From positions 9,920,001-9,984,000 of the forward strand of contig JABWDB010000008.1 in assembly GCA_019614645.1 (NCBI GenBank): DNA of 64,000 nt, given 5' to 3'. Under the pieces are notes generated by a model, which saw only the letters and a list, made by a program, of their open reading frames with translations, ran no database searches and had not been told where the DNA came from. This document shows, piece by piece, positions 37,674 through 49,136 of this stretch. How positions within the stretch are numbered: the stretch's first letter is position 1; the number at the start of each line of letters is the position of its first letter. Position numbers and translations under genes: made by a program. The DNA comes from Stratiolaelaps scimitus. Lineage: Eukaryota; Arthropoda; Arachnida; Mesostigmata; Laelapidae.

Positions 37674-38515
37674 AGCTACCGTTGATCTCAGCCTGTCCAA
37701 AGGCAGAATTCCTTGTCGGTAGAGGGAAATGTAGACAGAATAAGCAATCGAGCCGATTCATTACAAGATTTATATGCTATGGAAATGAAAGGAATATGAT
37801 AATGAGTACACGTGCGCCCACATGAATAGCACTGATCGTATTCTCCGTTTGTGTGACATATAACACGTTATATGATATATATGGATGGACATGTTGTATA
37901 TGGATTCGATGGGCGGCTGTTACATATACTCGAGGGACGAACAATTCACAGAGGTGGCGCCTTTTCACGCACCTATCAAGAATCGTACCTGTGGGTGCAT
38001 TTCCTGAAGGCTCTTGGAAAAGTTAGTTCATCTGCAATTTTAACCAAACGAGATCTAATGGGCTTACACTTTGTAGTGGGCGGCTAGGAGTGTCCCCGTG
38101 GTCTGGTTCGGAGCCTACGCGGCTAAAGAGAAAAGTTACGACAGTGAACGAAGTTATCGATGATCCAATGTATTGACATGGTTTACGATGCAAATAACTG
38201 ACTCTTGACTGGTTTACTGCCAGAGAAGAAAGCTTGTGCAATCTTATGCTCCCAAATAACGCTCCATTCGTCTATTCAGTAGGTAAACATACTCAACATA
38301 TGCACAAGAATAAAAAATGAGGCCGCTTTTTGATTCCGACCCTCGTGCTGCTGCAAAAGTCGATCTAGGCAGACGCCTCTCCCGTTAAGTCGGTGCGCAA
38401 ACTCAGTCCAACTCGTCGAGTTTGCTCAATGATAAGAGATGATTATTTTTGATCCGGCTTAGTGAGGCATCGTGTAAATGAGTTCGAGCACATGCACAAA
38501 CGGTCTGAAAACGTT
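37173..38515. other. non-coding stretch
   Basis: GC-rich at about 37220-37460, with opposing open frames (37121-37480 minus, 37238-37492 plus), then mixed DNA with a TA microsatellite. No gene recognised. Confidence 0.35.
37642..37670. repeat. (TA)n microsatellite
   Basis: About fourteen TA units. Confidence 0.9.
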
Positions 38516-38836
38516 TTAAATGAGAAAGTAGCTTCCGTTTTTAGTGAGCTCCTCAAAGCTTAGCGTTGTTGTAACTGTCGAAGGGGTATTTCTTATTTTT
38601 GGTTCCCGTTCAAGCAGTTGCATCAGCCAATCTTGCCTCGTCCATCCGACGCAATGTGCGGTATGGCCAGTTGAGTCTGCTCTCGAAATATCTCGAAGGT
38701 TAGCGAAATCGATTTCATTCATATCCGAACAAAAAATCACCCAAATATTGCCATTTAAGCCGCCCGAAACTGGCAGATCTTTTTCAAAAATTATTATTAT
38801 GTGATTGTCACGTCCTTCCCTAAAAGTACATTATTT
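38516..38836 (-). CDS. open frame of about 106 codons, unidentified
   Basis: On the minus strand a frame is open from 38836 down to a stop at about 38516. The first ATG, before NEIDFANLRDISRAD, would give about 68 residues. Composition is balanced, with several Trp, Asp and Glu residues, but I recognise no family. Its upstream part runs into the foldback at 38798-38871. It may be an exon or a chance frame. Confidence 0.15.
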
Positions 38837-38871
38837 ACTAATGTACGTTTTAGGGAAGAACTAATCACATA
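38798..38871. other. long imperfect foldback (about 28 paired bases)
   Basis: The left arm (TATGTGATT ... CTTCCCTAAAAGTACATTA) pairs with the right arm (TAATGTACGTTTTAGGGAAG ... AATCACATA) around a loop of a few bases. A one-base bulge and an asymmetric internal loop break the stem. It could be a tiny foldback transposon or a hairpin RNA. Confidence 0.65.
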
Positions 38872-39962
38872 GTTGAAAGCTGGTTTGAATTATACGGGAT
38901 CCTAGTCCCAACTCGCGAATGCGAGAGCCCCATATTGCTTTTCCTGCCTCTTCAACGACATTTTAAACCTCCTCTGAGAATAATTAACGTGAACACACGT
39001 GATCAGGGTCCCTACGACATCGCTCTTGCGCCGCCTCCATACGCCGAGAGGGCACACCGTGACGCATGCTACCGTATTGGCCCATGCATTCGCAAGGTCT
39101 CATCCCTGGTCGTCGTCGGCGACAAGACACAAATAAGGCAGGCCACCTAATGCTGCCACGCGCCTCGTTGGGAGGGTTCGTAGAGGGACAGATGGCTCAT
39201 GCGGTGCCTCTCAGAAGCAATGTCACTTCGTGAGACGAAACGCGTCCAAAACGAGAAGATGAACGATTTCGTAACGCTTATCTCCGAGGCTCTATAAATC
39301 CACTATTTCAGGCTCACTGCTCGCTCGCTGTTTTCCTATTGAAATTGTGCACAGCTTTGCGAGCTGTTCCGCCCGTATCCCGTGGCCCGGTCCCTTTAAC
39401 AAGAGCAATGAGTGAAGCTATTCTATAATAGACGATGCGTTTACTCATGCGGCACGGAATCAAAGTTGGCAGAACTGTCTTGCTCTCATGCGAATGTGTA
39501 GGTTTAGCGCAGGTGACTACGACGGGACACACGTTCCCAACCCGAGTCGACGCCAAGCTGTGATTTCGTTCACGGGGGAACGGCGCCCACTGGAGTAGCA
39601 CAAGACGATGCGGCTGCGCCATTCTCATACATTCATATATCGTGCTTCTTGAAAAAAATCTTCTGTTCTTCTGTCTACGCACGTTGTGCCTTTAAGATCC
39701 ATGTGTCATTGGTGTACTCGAGTAGAAATCAGAGTACACATCGGTAAAGTAACTAATCGATCTATTGTACCTAATCCGGTTGGAAACGATTGGCCAACAT
39801 TAGCGCTAGACAAAACGAAAGAATGATTTAATTTTTCCAGTTTTATGCTTGAAGTTTTCCGTCCCGGAGTAAGTATACATAAACGTTTTCGTCCGTCAGA
39901 GGGGAATGATTTCATAGTGCCGATTGATTCAATTATAAAACGGCCATCGAACACGAATGCTA
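38872..39962. other. non-coding stretch
   Basis: Mixed DNA with opposing short frames (39314-39682 minus, 122 codons; 39706-39993 minus). No family recognised. Confidence 0.35.
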
Positions 39963-40646
39963 TAAGGCTGTCCGGATCAAACTGTCCCGCCATTCAAATG
40001 GCGCACAATCCGAACTACGCGATACAATGCGTTCATTTTTGGAGTGGGCACGCGGCAGGAATGTGGCTTCCTTTCGAACACTGAGTGCTTTTGATACGAT
40101 CAGAAAGATGGACACTGCAGCAAAAAAATCAAATTCCCCCAAAAATCAACGGGAAAACATCAAGTTTTTGTTTCTCCAAAAACACCCTCCAGCTGAAATC
40201 CATCGAAAATTAGTGAACGCGTACAGCATGTCTGCCTTATGCCTGCGAACGGTGCGAAGTTGGTGCAAGCGATTTAACAGTGGAAATTTGGACACTGATG
40301 ACCATGAGGCGGGGACCACAAATAAGGTGCAACGAGGAACGAACGGATTGACAGAATCAAGGCAGCTTGTGAGCTAACTAGAGCTTGGTCCATGAGGTCT
40401 TTGTCGGCTGAAACTGTGATTCCTCGGGTGACATGTCATGAAATTGTCACCAATATACTGAAGATGAAGAAAATCAATGCAAAATGGGTTCCCTATATAC
40501 TGAGTGCTGAGCAGATGAAAATGCGTGTGGAGTGTTCGACATCTAATTTGAAGACTTATACGCAACAAACCAGTCGCCTTTTGAACTAATTTAGTTCAAA
40601 ACTTATTGGAATTTATCGAGCGGACAGTTTGATCCGGACAGCCTAA
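39963..40646 (+). mobile_element. internally deleted mariner element, 684 bp
   Basis: A mariner-family DNA transposon reduced to about half the usual 1.3 kb. The ends are 25-bp inverted repeats: the left starts TAAGGCTGTCCGGATC and the complement of the right starts TTAGGCTGTCCGGATC, with one difference over 25. They are flanked by TA on both sides (39961-39962 and 40647-40648). Inside is the 5' part of a transposase gene with the HTH DNA-binding region, joined to the 3' end; the catalytic DD34D core is missing. The near-perfect ends suggest a fairly recent insertion that needed transposase from elsewhere. A truncated relative lies at 57672-57821 on the minus strand. Confidence 0.88.
40108..40377 (+). 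pseudogene. mariner transposase N-terminal (HTH) fragment
   Basis: The ATG at 40108 is chosen because the sequence before it is conserved, as a leader, with the copy at 57.7 kb. The 89-residue frame contains a first helix-turn-helix typical of mariner: FLFLQKHPPAEIHRKLVNAY, then a TVRSWCKRFNSGNLDTDDHE-type segment near residues 48-67. The frame then stops, but the homology continues after a frameshift at 40392-40589, including CHEIVTNILKM and the linker motif AKWVPYILSAEQMKMRVE, before breaking off at the deletion. It could bind ends at most; it has no catalytic residues. Confidence 0.85.
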
Positions 40647-40815
40647 TATCTTAGCTCGTTTATCGCTTTGTCTTTCATGTGTCGAGGTAAGACACATTCT
40701 TCGTCTATGGAGGCTATTTCATTATTACAATTTCATTAGCTCGTCGTCGCTCGTGTCGTCGAACAGTAGGATTTAAATCAGCTTTCCTCTTACAGCTCCT
40801 CCGTAGGCACATCCA

Positions 40816-40831
40816 ATGACGTCGACGTCAT
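40816..40831. promoter_or_regulatory. 16-bp perfect palindrome of CRE-like half sites
   Basis: ATGACGTCGACGTCAT is its own complement and contains two overlapping TGACGTC words, the core of CREB/ATF-type bZIP sites. It sits at the left edge of a GC-rich patch. Binding is only inferred; perfect 16-bp palindromes are rare but not unique in 64 kb. Confidence 0.35.
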
Positions 40832-42363
40832 AAAGTAACGTTCCACACATCAAAAATCATTTCAGTAACGCGACGTAGGAGGATGCACGCCAGCATCCTC
40901 CCTTGATGAGTATATGCATCCTCAATTAGAGCGCCGGTCGAGAGCTGAGACGGTGCCCTCTCAATCGTCGGGACGTGGCTACTGACAACCAACTGGCTAT
41001 TGTCCCACTGTAGGCAGAACTGTACCAGCGCTGCGGTCGCCTGCTAGAGACGAGGCGGCAACGGCATCGGCCCTGTAATGCACAGCCCTCAGGGGTGGGG
41101 GGCCTACTCTCGATGGCGATCTCGCTTGCCGACATCCCTGTCACCGTACATGGTGCAGCGCCGGTCCGGTGAGATAGACGCCTCCATGTCGAGTAGTAGT
41201 CGGTTGCGGGCGCCTTCATCGTCTAACTGCTGCGTCGTCTGATCTCGCTCGGATCTGGCTCCGGGCCAGGTCAGGCCCTGTGTGGGTCAGTCTGTCGACC
41301 GGGGTCCCGCAATGTCGCCAAGCCCGCCTCTCTCTGACTCGGTGTTTCGTCTCCACTCGCTGGGGAGAGGTGACCCCCCCCGCTTGCTTCAAAACCTTCC
41401 CCTGAAGTCCCCGACTGCGATAGGCGGGTCGCTGCCATCGACTTCAAAGCGAACGACGAGCTGGCGAGTTAGGCCAGCGAAGTCCTCGTGAACCGGCTAG
41501 CCCCGTGTAAAACGGCAGCGAGGAACGGCTGGGGACTAGAACTCATTCGGGAAGTGAGGTCGTTCGCTTGTTTGAGGTTAAGGTGGGTGGTCGCTCTTCG
41601 CCCAGTCACAGGACGGCGCACGGTGGCTTGGGTCGACTGCACTGGCCGACCTCTGTGGTTTCACCAGATCTCGTTGCGGATCTGGAAGCCATCAGAGGCA
41701 GATGAGGCCCTGAAGCCAAAGCCGAAGCGCAGCCACGGATGTGGCCTCGCACACATCGCCCCTGCTCTGTTTCCAAATTGTCGGTGGCTGCGACGGCACA
41801 GGAAGAAGATACAAACTGCTGGCCCCGCTGCCTCGAGAAAGTGAGACTATGAAGAATAGACGCGGAAGAGAACGAACGACATCGCAATAGATCCGACAAT
41901 AGAACAAATAGACCCCAAATGGCTCAGGTGTACAATATCTACAAATATACTGCTACTTACGTATACTTTTTGCGCGGCTGTGGCACCAACGTGTCAAAGT
42001 TGTATCAGAATTTCGGAACACGTCAACTTACACGTTACATCGTGCGCTCCGTTCATTCCAGCACAAATAAACGTACAAAATACATTTGTTGTCTATTTAT
42101 ACACACCCGTGAACTTCATCTGTTTTCAGAATGCAACGTCTCCCTGAGCTATTCGTCATGTCAGGCCATTCGGCTGGACGTACTTGTCACGCAGTTAGCA
42201 TCCGGCAAGCGAGCAAGCGTGCGCGCAATAGATACAGTGGTTATCAACCTGTCCCCCGGCGCAGAGTAACTTTGTGCAGGTTCTAATTTAGTTAAAATGT
42301 TAAACAAATCGAGAGGCCGAATATAGCTGGATATAGCCGGCAAGCAAGCAAACGACCGCCGGC

Positions 42364-42395
42364 AGCAGGAGGACGAGGAGGAGGAGGAGGCGGCG
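42364..42395. repeat. (GGA)n trinucleotide repeat
   Basis: About eight GGA/GAC/GGC units, purine-rich on +. Confidence 0.8.
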
Positions 42396-42849
42396 GACAG
42401 CGGGAAGCGTTGGAGCAACCGCGCCGAAAGCGGCCTCTATCCTGTGCGTTTCCTGTGTGCCAATGCGAGTGCCTGCTGCGATGTCGAGTAGACAACCGAT
42501 TCGCAGGAGTCGAGGCGGGCGAATACAACGACTACGTGCTCTATCTGTGCGTCCCGTTAACCACGGCTTCTACTCGGCCGGGTGCTACCGCTGAATTCCA
42601 GTCGTACGGCAACAGCCGGGAACCGAGCTAAAGCGCAGATTCGTATCGGTAAACGAAATCGCATCTCGTCGCAATTGAAGACGAACACACGGGGTACAAC
42701 TGGTAGGCTAACAATTTGGACAAATTGCCCGTCGTATCTGAGTCCCGCATTCAGCGACCCCAGGGCTGCGACCGCGCCCTGCGGCTTCGGAGCAAACGTC
42801 AAGTCACTACGACGCTTCACTGCTGCACTGCGCGTCCCGCAGAGTTTCC

Positions 42850-42877
42850 ATCGTCGTCGTCGTCGTCGGCGGCGACG
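42850..42877. repeat. (TCG)n trinucleotide repeat
   Basis: Six perfect TCG units followed by GGC units. Confidence 0.85.
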
Positions 42878-43324
42878 GTCTCATCAGAATACACTTACAG
42901 GGAGCCAGTGAACGGGCAAGCGAGAGAGAGAGTGCGAGCGGACGGGTCGAAAAAGCGGACCGCATGGGGTGCCCGGGTGGTCACTGCAGCGCTTACCATT
43001 ATGGTGGCCGCGCTGGTCCACGGCTGACCATCATGGCTGGCTATGGCCAGTCTGCCCAGTCAAGTCTACCCTACAGAGGACGACATAGCAAATTCGTTCC
43101 AACTCAGCGCGTCCCAACGTCGTTGCTGTAGTCACTGCCCGTCGTCCGTCGGAGGTTGTCCAGTCTGCGCGCTCCGAGCGGTTCAGTGAGCGAACGAAGT
43201 CGGGCTGCGGACCACCCACTGCGTGGTGTCTGACGCATATTCCTGCATATTTCAACATCAATGTGCATGGCGAACGTCGAAATCATATCGAATTGTAGTA
43301 AATTTCACCTATTTGACATACGTA

Positions 43325-43357
43325 GCAGCGGCGGCGGTGGCGGCCGCCGCCGCCTCC
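43325..43357. repeat. (CGG)n repeat with central palindrome
   Basis: CGG units pass directly into CCG units through GGCGGCCGCC, so the tract can fold on itself. Confidence 0.8.
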
Positions 43358-43450
43358 CGAATAACACAATATAGTCAGCAACAATGCCGACAGTGGCAAG
43401 CGGCACGCGCACCCGAAATGGTACGAGAATCGCTGCCACGAAACAGGTAG

Positions 43451-46400
43451 CCCGTTTCGAACGAGACGTCGGATATCCACTCTCCACAAAATCGTACCAA
43501 ATTGCTTCTTTGTTATAAAGCAAACGCGTGACGTTTATAACAAAATTCAAACGATAAAAATATGCGTGGCTACATACGTGTAAACTGCATAGGGACATGG
43601 AAGTTCAAAATTTGGACGCGATCTCTCAAATCTAACAATTGTACAATTCAGCTCAGCGCATCGAATAGACGCAGTCCCAGGGACTGGGAATCCAAGACGC
43701 TTAGCTTGAAATCCGTCACTTATCAGAAACGGGGTCGTCGTCGTTGTACTTGCGAATGAGTTCATTAATGAAGTTATTCGTTAGTTACCATATTCATGTT
43801 GCTTACAGAGTCGAATTGCGCAAGTCGAACGGTGTGTTTGTGAAGTAATATATGTATTAATGTGTCTGTGTGGACTACTGTCTATTAATGTATGAGTTAG
43901 CGGTGCACACATCCAAATAGTTGATTGATCAGATCAAGTGGAGATCCACCTGACTGTCTTTCGACCAAGGTCATTCAAGAGCGGACGGAAACATTTGCCA
44001 CATCGCTCAGTGTAAATCGGTTGAATTGCGTGTTTCTTTAAATGTATCTGCCGGCGTACGATCTATTGGTAGGGGCATAATTGTTCGAACGTTGGCAACG
44101 CTGCTGCCATCGTATCGATCTGTATAGATCAACTGCGTACGGGTATATAACGCGTGTCTGTATTCTTAATGGCGTATTAAATATTATGTTCACTATGCCA
44201 TGGTGATTAGTGAAACGACTCAATTAATCGCTTCGGATTCACACTTCCGTGCGACACAATACAGTTTTCTCGTATATTCTCTAGTATGCTCATGTGGTGT
44301 CATATACCGATTGATATTTAGATATATTATAACGAGCCTTGATCGACCTAGATCACTACATACACTCAGCTTCGATGCATCACGTACAGAATCTGCATAC
44401 TAAGCACTCAGTGGCATTAGGTGCATAGTAAAGGTTTGTCAACCCACCACTGACCCTCAATCTCATCTGCCTTAGGTTAATTGCCCCGGATCGTCAGCCA
44501 CCTTGGCAATACCAGCGGGTTCGCCCGGAAGAGGATTCACAGCATATGTAGGTGAGCTTGCATCAATACTTGCTTCGACAGCGCTTTCGGATTACTCTGC
44601 AAGCCGACATTTCATTCACGGGCTATTTGCCGCGATACATTTCTATATGGGTGTTGCTGTTTTATAACATACGCCAGAGAGTTGATACTCCCGTGGTTGC
44701 GGTCCGCTCGCACTAGCACCCGCACGTGTTGTCGTTGTTACCTGTTACGGTCGTTACCACTATCACACCGGTTAAGTTGTTTCATGCTTGAGAGCCGATA
44801 CGCTTTGCGCACGGCTGTTACGGCTGCTAGCCACGAGCGCATCGCGTGATACAAGATATCAAAAATAATATTGTGTAGAAGGAATTCCCTGACCCTCAAC
44901 ACGGATCGAAGCCACGCTAGCAAGGTATTACTGACGCAAGGTATTACTATAGTGTATGCACTGCCGACTGATCTATCCCGTCGATAACAGTACGAGCAGA
45001 GTAACACTAATCCCGAACACAAGCGGCATCGAAGATCACCTTCTGAAAACTCGAAGAATCGTATCATCAGCCAGTAAGCTGATCATTCCACTCAGCGATG
45101 GCTCACGTCAGCTATTCGCCCAAATATCGAAAGCCTTCGAGAGTCGACCGAGCAGCCCGGCAGCAGAAAATTGCTCTGTTTTGCACCTGGAAATCTAGAT
45201 ATATAGACATACACGATCTGCTGCGAATAAAGCACGTGCCCAGCACGGCACATTACGGTGAAAAATGCTTGTAGACACGGCTGTTGTACGAATCGTTGCA
45301 TGCTGAACTGCCTCGCCCGGTGAACTACGGGCTGAGGACGGCGCTGCATGTACATCCACAAACGCTTGCGCCGTGCGAAATAATGGCGCAAACAACAATA
45401 ACAGTATTTGCGTATGGCTCGGGGGAGGCCGCGGAATGCGGCAGCTCTGGGGAGAGCAAGCGGTAGACAGCGGCGCGCGCAGAAAATGCGCGGAGCACCT
45501 ACTTACTCAAATGCCTCGCCAACAAACCGAGACAGTAAACATGAATTGGCCCCGGTGTCTGGCCAGGGGATAAGGGCTTTAACTCTTCCCCGCACCCCGG
45601 CGCAGCGCGGTCCCGCTCATGGCTCGACATCGGAAGTAAATCCGTCAAGTTCACCCGTTACCCTGCTGAACGAAGACTTACCTTCCAGCCTCGAGCGGGC
45701 GAAAGTGAGCCAGGCAATCTGCCGGTCGGCCGTTGAGCTTCAGACATAGATCAGGTTGCGTTCACTTTCAGTGCCTTCCGTCTGCATGCGTTCTCAATAG
45801 GATGTGGTGTCGGCATGTGGGTGTGCATATTTGGAAAAAGGGCAGCATTAGCTGCCGCACTCGCTGCTGCTGCTACTGTTGTTACATTGAGCGTATGTGC
45901 TACTTACTTTGTAGCTAATAGAATGTTCACAAGGCAAAATGCCATGGTATTATTTCTTGGAGGTTACTGTTTTTAGGGAAATCGTTTTTATGCATACTTG
46001 ATATGCATAGATCACTAATAGGCGAGGTCGAACGAAGCTAAGACTATTGGTATTATCTCGAATAGACGACGTGCTGCACCATGGCAGGAACGAAGACCTA
46101 GAAAATCGATTTTAGCCCCATTTCGGACAATTCAGCTAGAGTACATGCGGCTTGGCTGGACGTGTTATTCCACTTGCTTTAAAAACAAAAGAGAAATTCA
46201 TGGTTGATGACAAAAAATTTACAAAACTCTCGAGTGACGAACATGTGTTGTTTTTATGAGACTAAACGCCTGTTCGCGGTCAATTGCTGCGGCAATTGAC
46301 GCGGCTGGCCCACTATTCTGACCTAAATGTAGATATTACTCTAAGTAAAATCCGCTATAGTAGTAAATACGATTCTTATCCGTCATCTATGTTATTAGCG

Positions 46401-49106
46401 AGCTGTTGCCTCGAGGTGAATCTCAGCTCTTCCCCATACGGTAGACCACAATGTCTGGCATTGCCTCGAAGAACAGCCAGACCTATTACTGCTACGGGCG
46501 TGCGCATATGTACGAGCTCCTCTACGAAATTAACGTATGTATCTCGCTCTCTCTCTGCTGTTGCCAAAATATTCTATATTCGTACATCTATTGATTAGTG
46601 AACGATATGCAAATTGCTTCATATTTAAAAATGTTCCGCAGCACGTTGCGCTGAGGACGTTTCTTTGCCAGCGCCAGCGACCCAGCGAAATAGAATAGAT
46701 AGCGAGAAATAGAAAGAGAGAGAATGTAATTAAATTTATGCCGCACATTCAATTAAGCCATGGCAGAAGCGTTGCTAACGCTAGTGACCAAAGCAGGTTA
46801 CACCCCATCGCCACGTTCTCCCTTTACCGGTGTGACAGTCTTAAATATATTACTATATATTCCTCTAACGGTGGGAGCTGTCCCCTAAAGAGCCGTATGC
46901 TGCCTCGACGACTCTGGGTTGAAAGAAAAACAGACACCATCCGGTGAGAACTTCCGCAATAGCACTTGGGGTCTGGGGGTCGCGAAAGAGCGATGGACCT
47001 CTTGGAGCAACGGGTCACATCCTGGATGCATAAGTACGTATCACTTACGATAACAGCGTAAATTAGTGCCGAGAGTTGGTTCGAGTTGGGTTTCACGCGA
47101 ACGCTGTTGATACAATATATATATATATATATATATCCTTTGCAAAACATTAAAAAGCTTCCGTGGCGAACAGAAAAGGTTCAACAAATTCCCACGGTTC
47201 CCATGATTTCCAAGTCCATTTAGGCACCTTCATCCAAAGGAAACCAGCAGAATTCGTCATCGTCAACGCGAATCCACCACACACTGATGAGAACAAGTGT
47301 TAACGACATTAGAGAGCTATCTATAAGCACCGATAGACAACATAACATTTTCTAGTATAAGGCACTTAGCCCATCGGATATCCCACTTCTTATATGTGAC
47401 AGACACTAGTGGGAGTATCCATAGGTTGTACTAATAGAGTGTCACTAGTACCACACAGTACGATGAGTTACAACCCATCAGTATCACTCAGAACGCTCTT
47501 AACTTGTAGCTAGCAACAGTATTTGGCCAACTACCACACAACGGCAACTGCGATTGAAGCTTAACCAGTCTGGTTTTGTCGGCCAAGCGTACTCGCTTCA
47601 ATTTCTACTATCGCCAATCATCACACAAACAATACATATCCTACACCGTAGACATCACATCAGTTACGTTTGGATGCGTATAATGGACGACATGGCATCG
47701 CCGCATGAACAAAACGCGGTGTGATGCTTCCGCCTGGAGGATAGGCGACGTTGCTATCTCTGGCTGGGATCCGGCCAATGTTGCAGGGCACTACTACTAT
47801 ATAGTCGTTGCGGGCGAACAGATGAGTCCCGGCGAGGAAGGGCCAGGTTTCCTGGACGCCGGCTCTTCGATATCGCTAGCGTCGGCGGAAAAGCTGTTCA
47901 AACTGTTTCTGATGGGCGGTTTCGTTATAGCGGCGGAAATAACCACTCTCCAGAGTCCGGTGGCCTGGAAGGCCGCTGTCCATTCGCCCTTTTTCTAGAT
48001 TCTGTCATTGTTGCCGTTACTGTCGTTCCTGCTGCCTCTATGGCTGTTCCTGCCTTTGCATTGCGAAACATGTTCCAATCTGTACAGATAGCCTGATTGA
48101 CCGTGCAACTTTGGCGCGGCTGGTGATTTTCCGATTCCTCGGCTCTATGGATTTAACAAGAAGAAGGAGACGACATAGGAGACCGGCTGATCTTACTATG
48201 TAACCATGCTGGCAAATTCTAGTTGGGAAATGGTTGTATGACAGATGAAATGTTAATATCATCCCTCTCTCCCAGGCAAAGCAACGTTCGAAGGGTGGGG
48301 CCGGGTAAATGTTGACAAATCCGGCTAGACGGAACCACTTCGCATAGCCTGAAAAACAAAGCCTGGGAAATTTCGATTCATTTCGATTCGTTGAACCTGT
48401 TGCTATCGCTCATTCTATATGTCACACGATAATTCACTTCACACAGCCGAACGTTATCTGCATCGAGAGTTCCCGAAGTTCAAGGTCCCTATTCCACGTG
48501 GCTGATCCTCTTTGCCGCGTAGAGCGTCAAGGATCGGCCAGATGCTCCACCGCTTTCAAATTGTACACGTGGCCCTTCCAGGTTAGAAGCGTATAGCGCA
48601 GGATCACCAAACAAGCTGCCGAATTCGTTAAATGTCGTCATGCATTTGAGGCTAGAGTACGTAGACCGACGGGTCGACAAAGACATAGCTCACACTTGGG
48701 ATAAAGTGACGTGAAGTGACAAATTTCGCATGAATTCGTGACTTATCCGCACCACTCCTCGTTCGAGTAGAAACTCGCAGATTGGAGAGTCTAGGCACGC
48801 CAATCTAGAGCGCTAGCTAGCATAGAAAATCAAATTTAATAAAGCAAAGAAAATGCATCAGACTTACCTCACGAGTCCAGGATTCGTGTAAGCAGATCCT
48901 GAGCAGGATGCGTTATCTGTACGACCTTCGCAGTCGCAGCACGAGCAAGAATACCTTAGCAGCCCTCACGTGGCCATTAGGCCCCAGCCTACCTACACAA
49001 GTGGGGATACAAAGCTGAGAAGGGTACCCAGGTGATTAGCGTTTAAGAGGAATGCGAGGTGTGGGACAACTATTGCGCCTTCAAAAGGAGGGTGCGTGAA
49101 ATATAC
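43451..49106. other. non-coding stretch; GC-rich at 45.3-45.7 kb
   Basis: Mostly mixed or AT-leaning. The 45300-45730 patch has a 113-codon frame (45408-45749). The frame at 47705-47998 (97 codons, ATG start) has no recognised domain. A short tandem duplicate of CAAGGTATTACT lies at about 44920-44948, and an 8-bp hairpin GTCAATTG/CAATTGAC near 46279-46300. No gene is supported. Confidence 0.35.
47115..47136. repeat. (AT)n microsatellite
   Basis: About eleven AT units. Confidence 0.9.
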
Positions 49107-49136
49107 ATATATATATATATATATTTATATATATTA
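49107..49136. repeat. (AT)n microsatellite, interrupted
   Basis: About fourteen AT units with a TTTA interruption. Confidence 0.9.

Larger units (their letters stand above)
40832..43450. other. GC-rich stretch, no gene recognised
   Basis: Two GC-rich parts (about 40930-41850 and 42330-43440) surround an AT-rich middle. Opposing frames of up to 118 codons (41488-41844 plus, 42161-42418 minus, 42582-42911 plus) are low in complexity and unrecognised. Confidence 0.35.
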
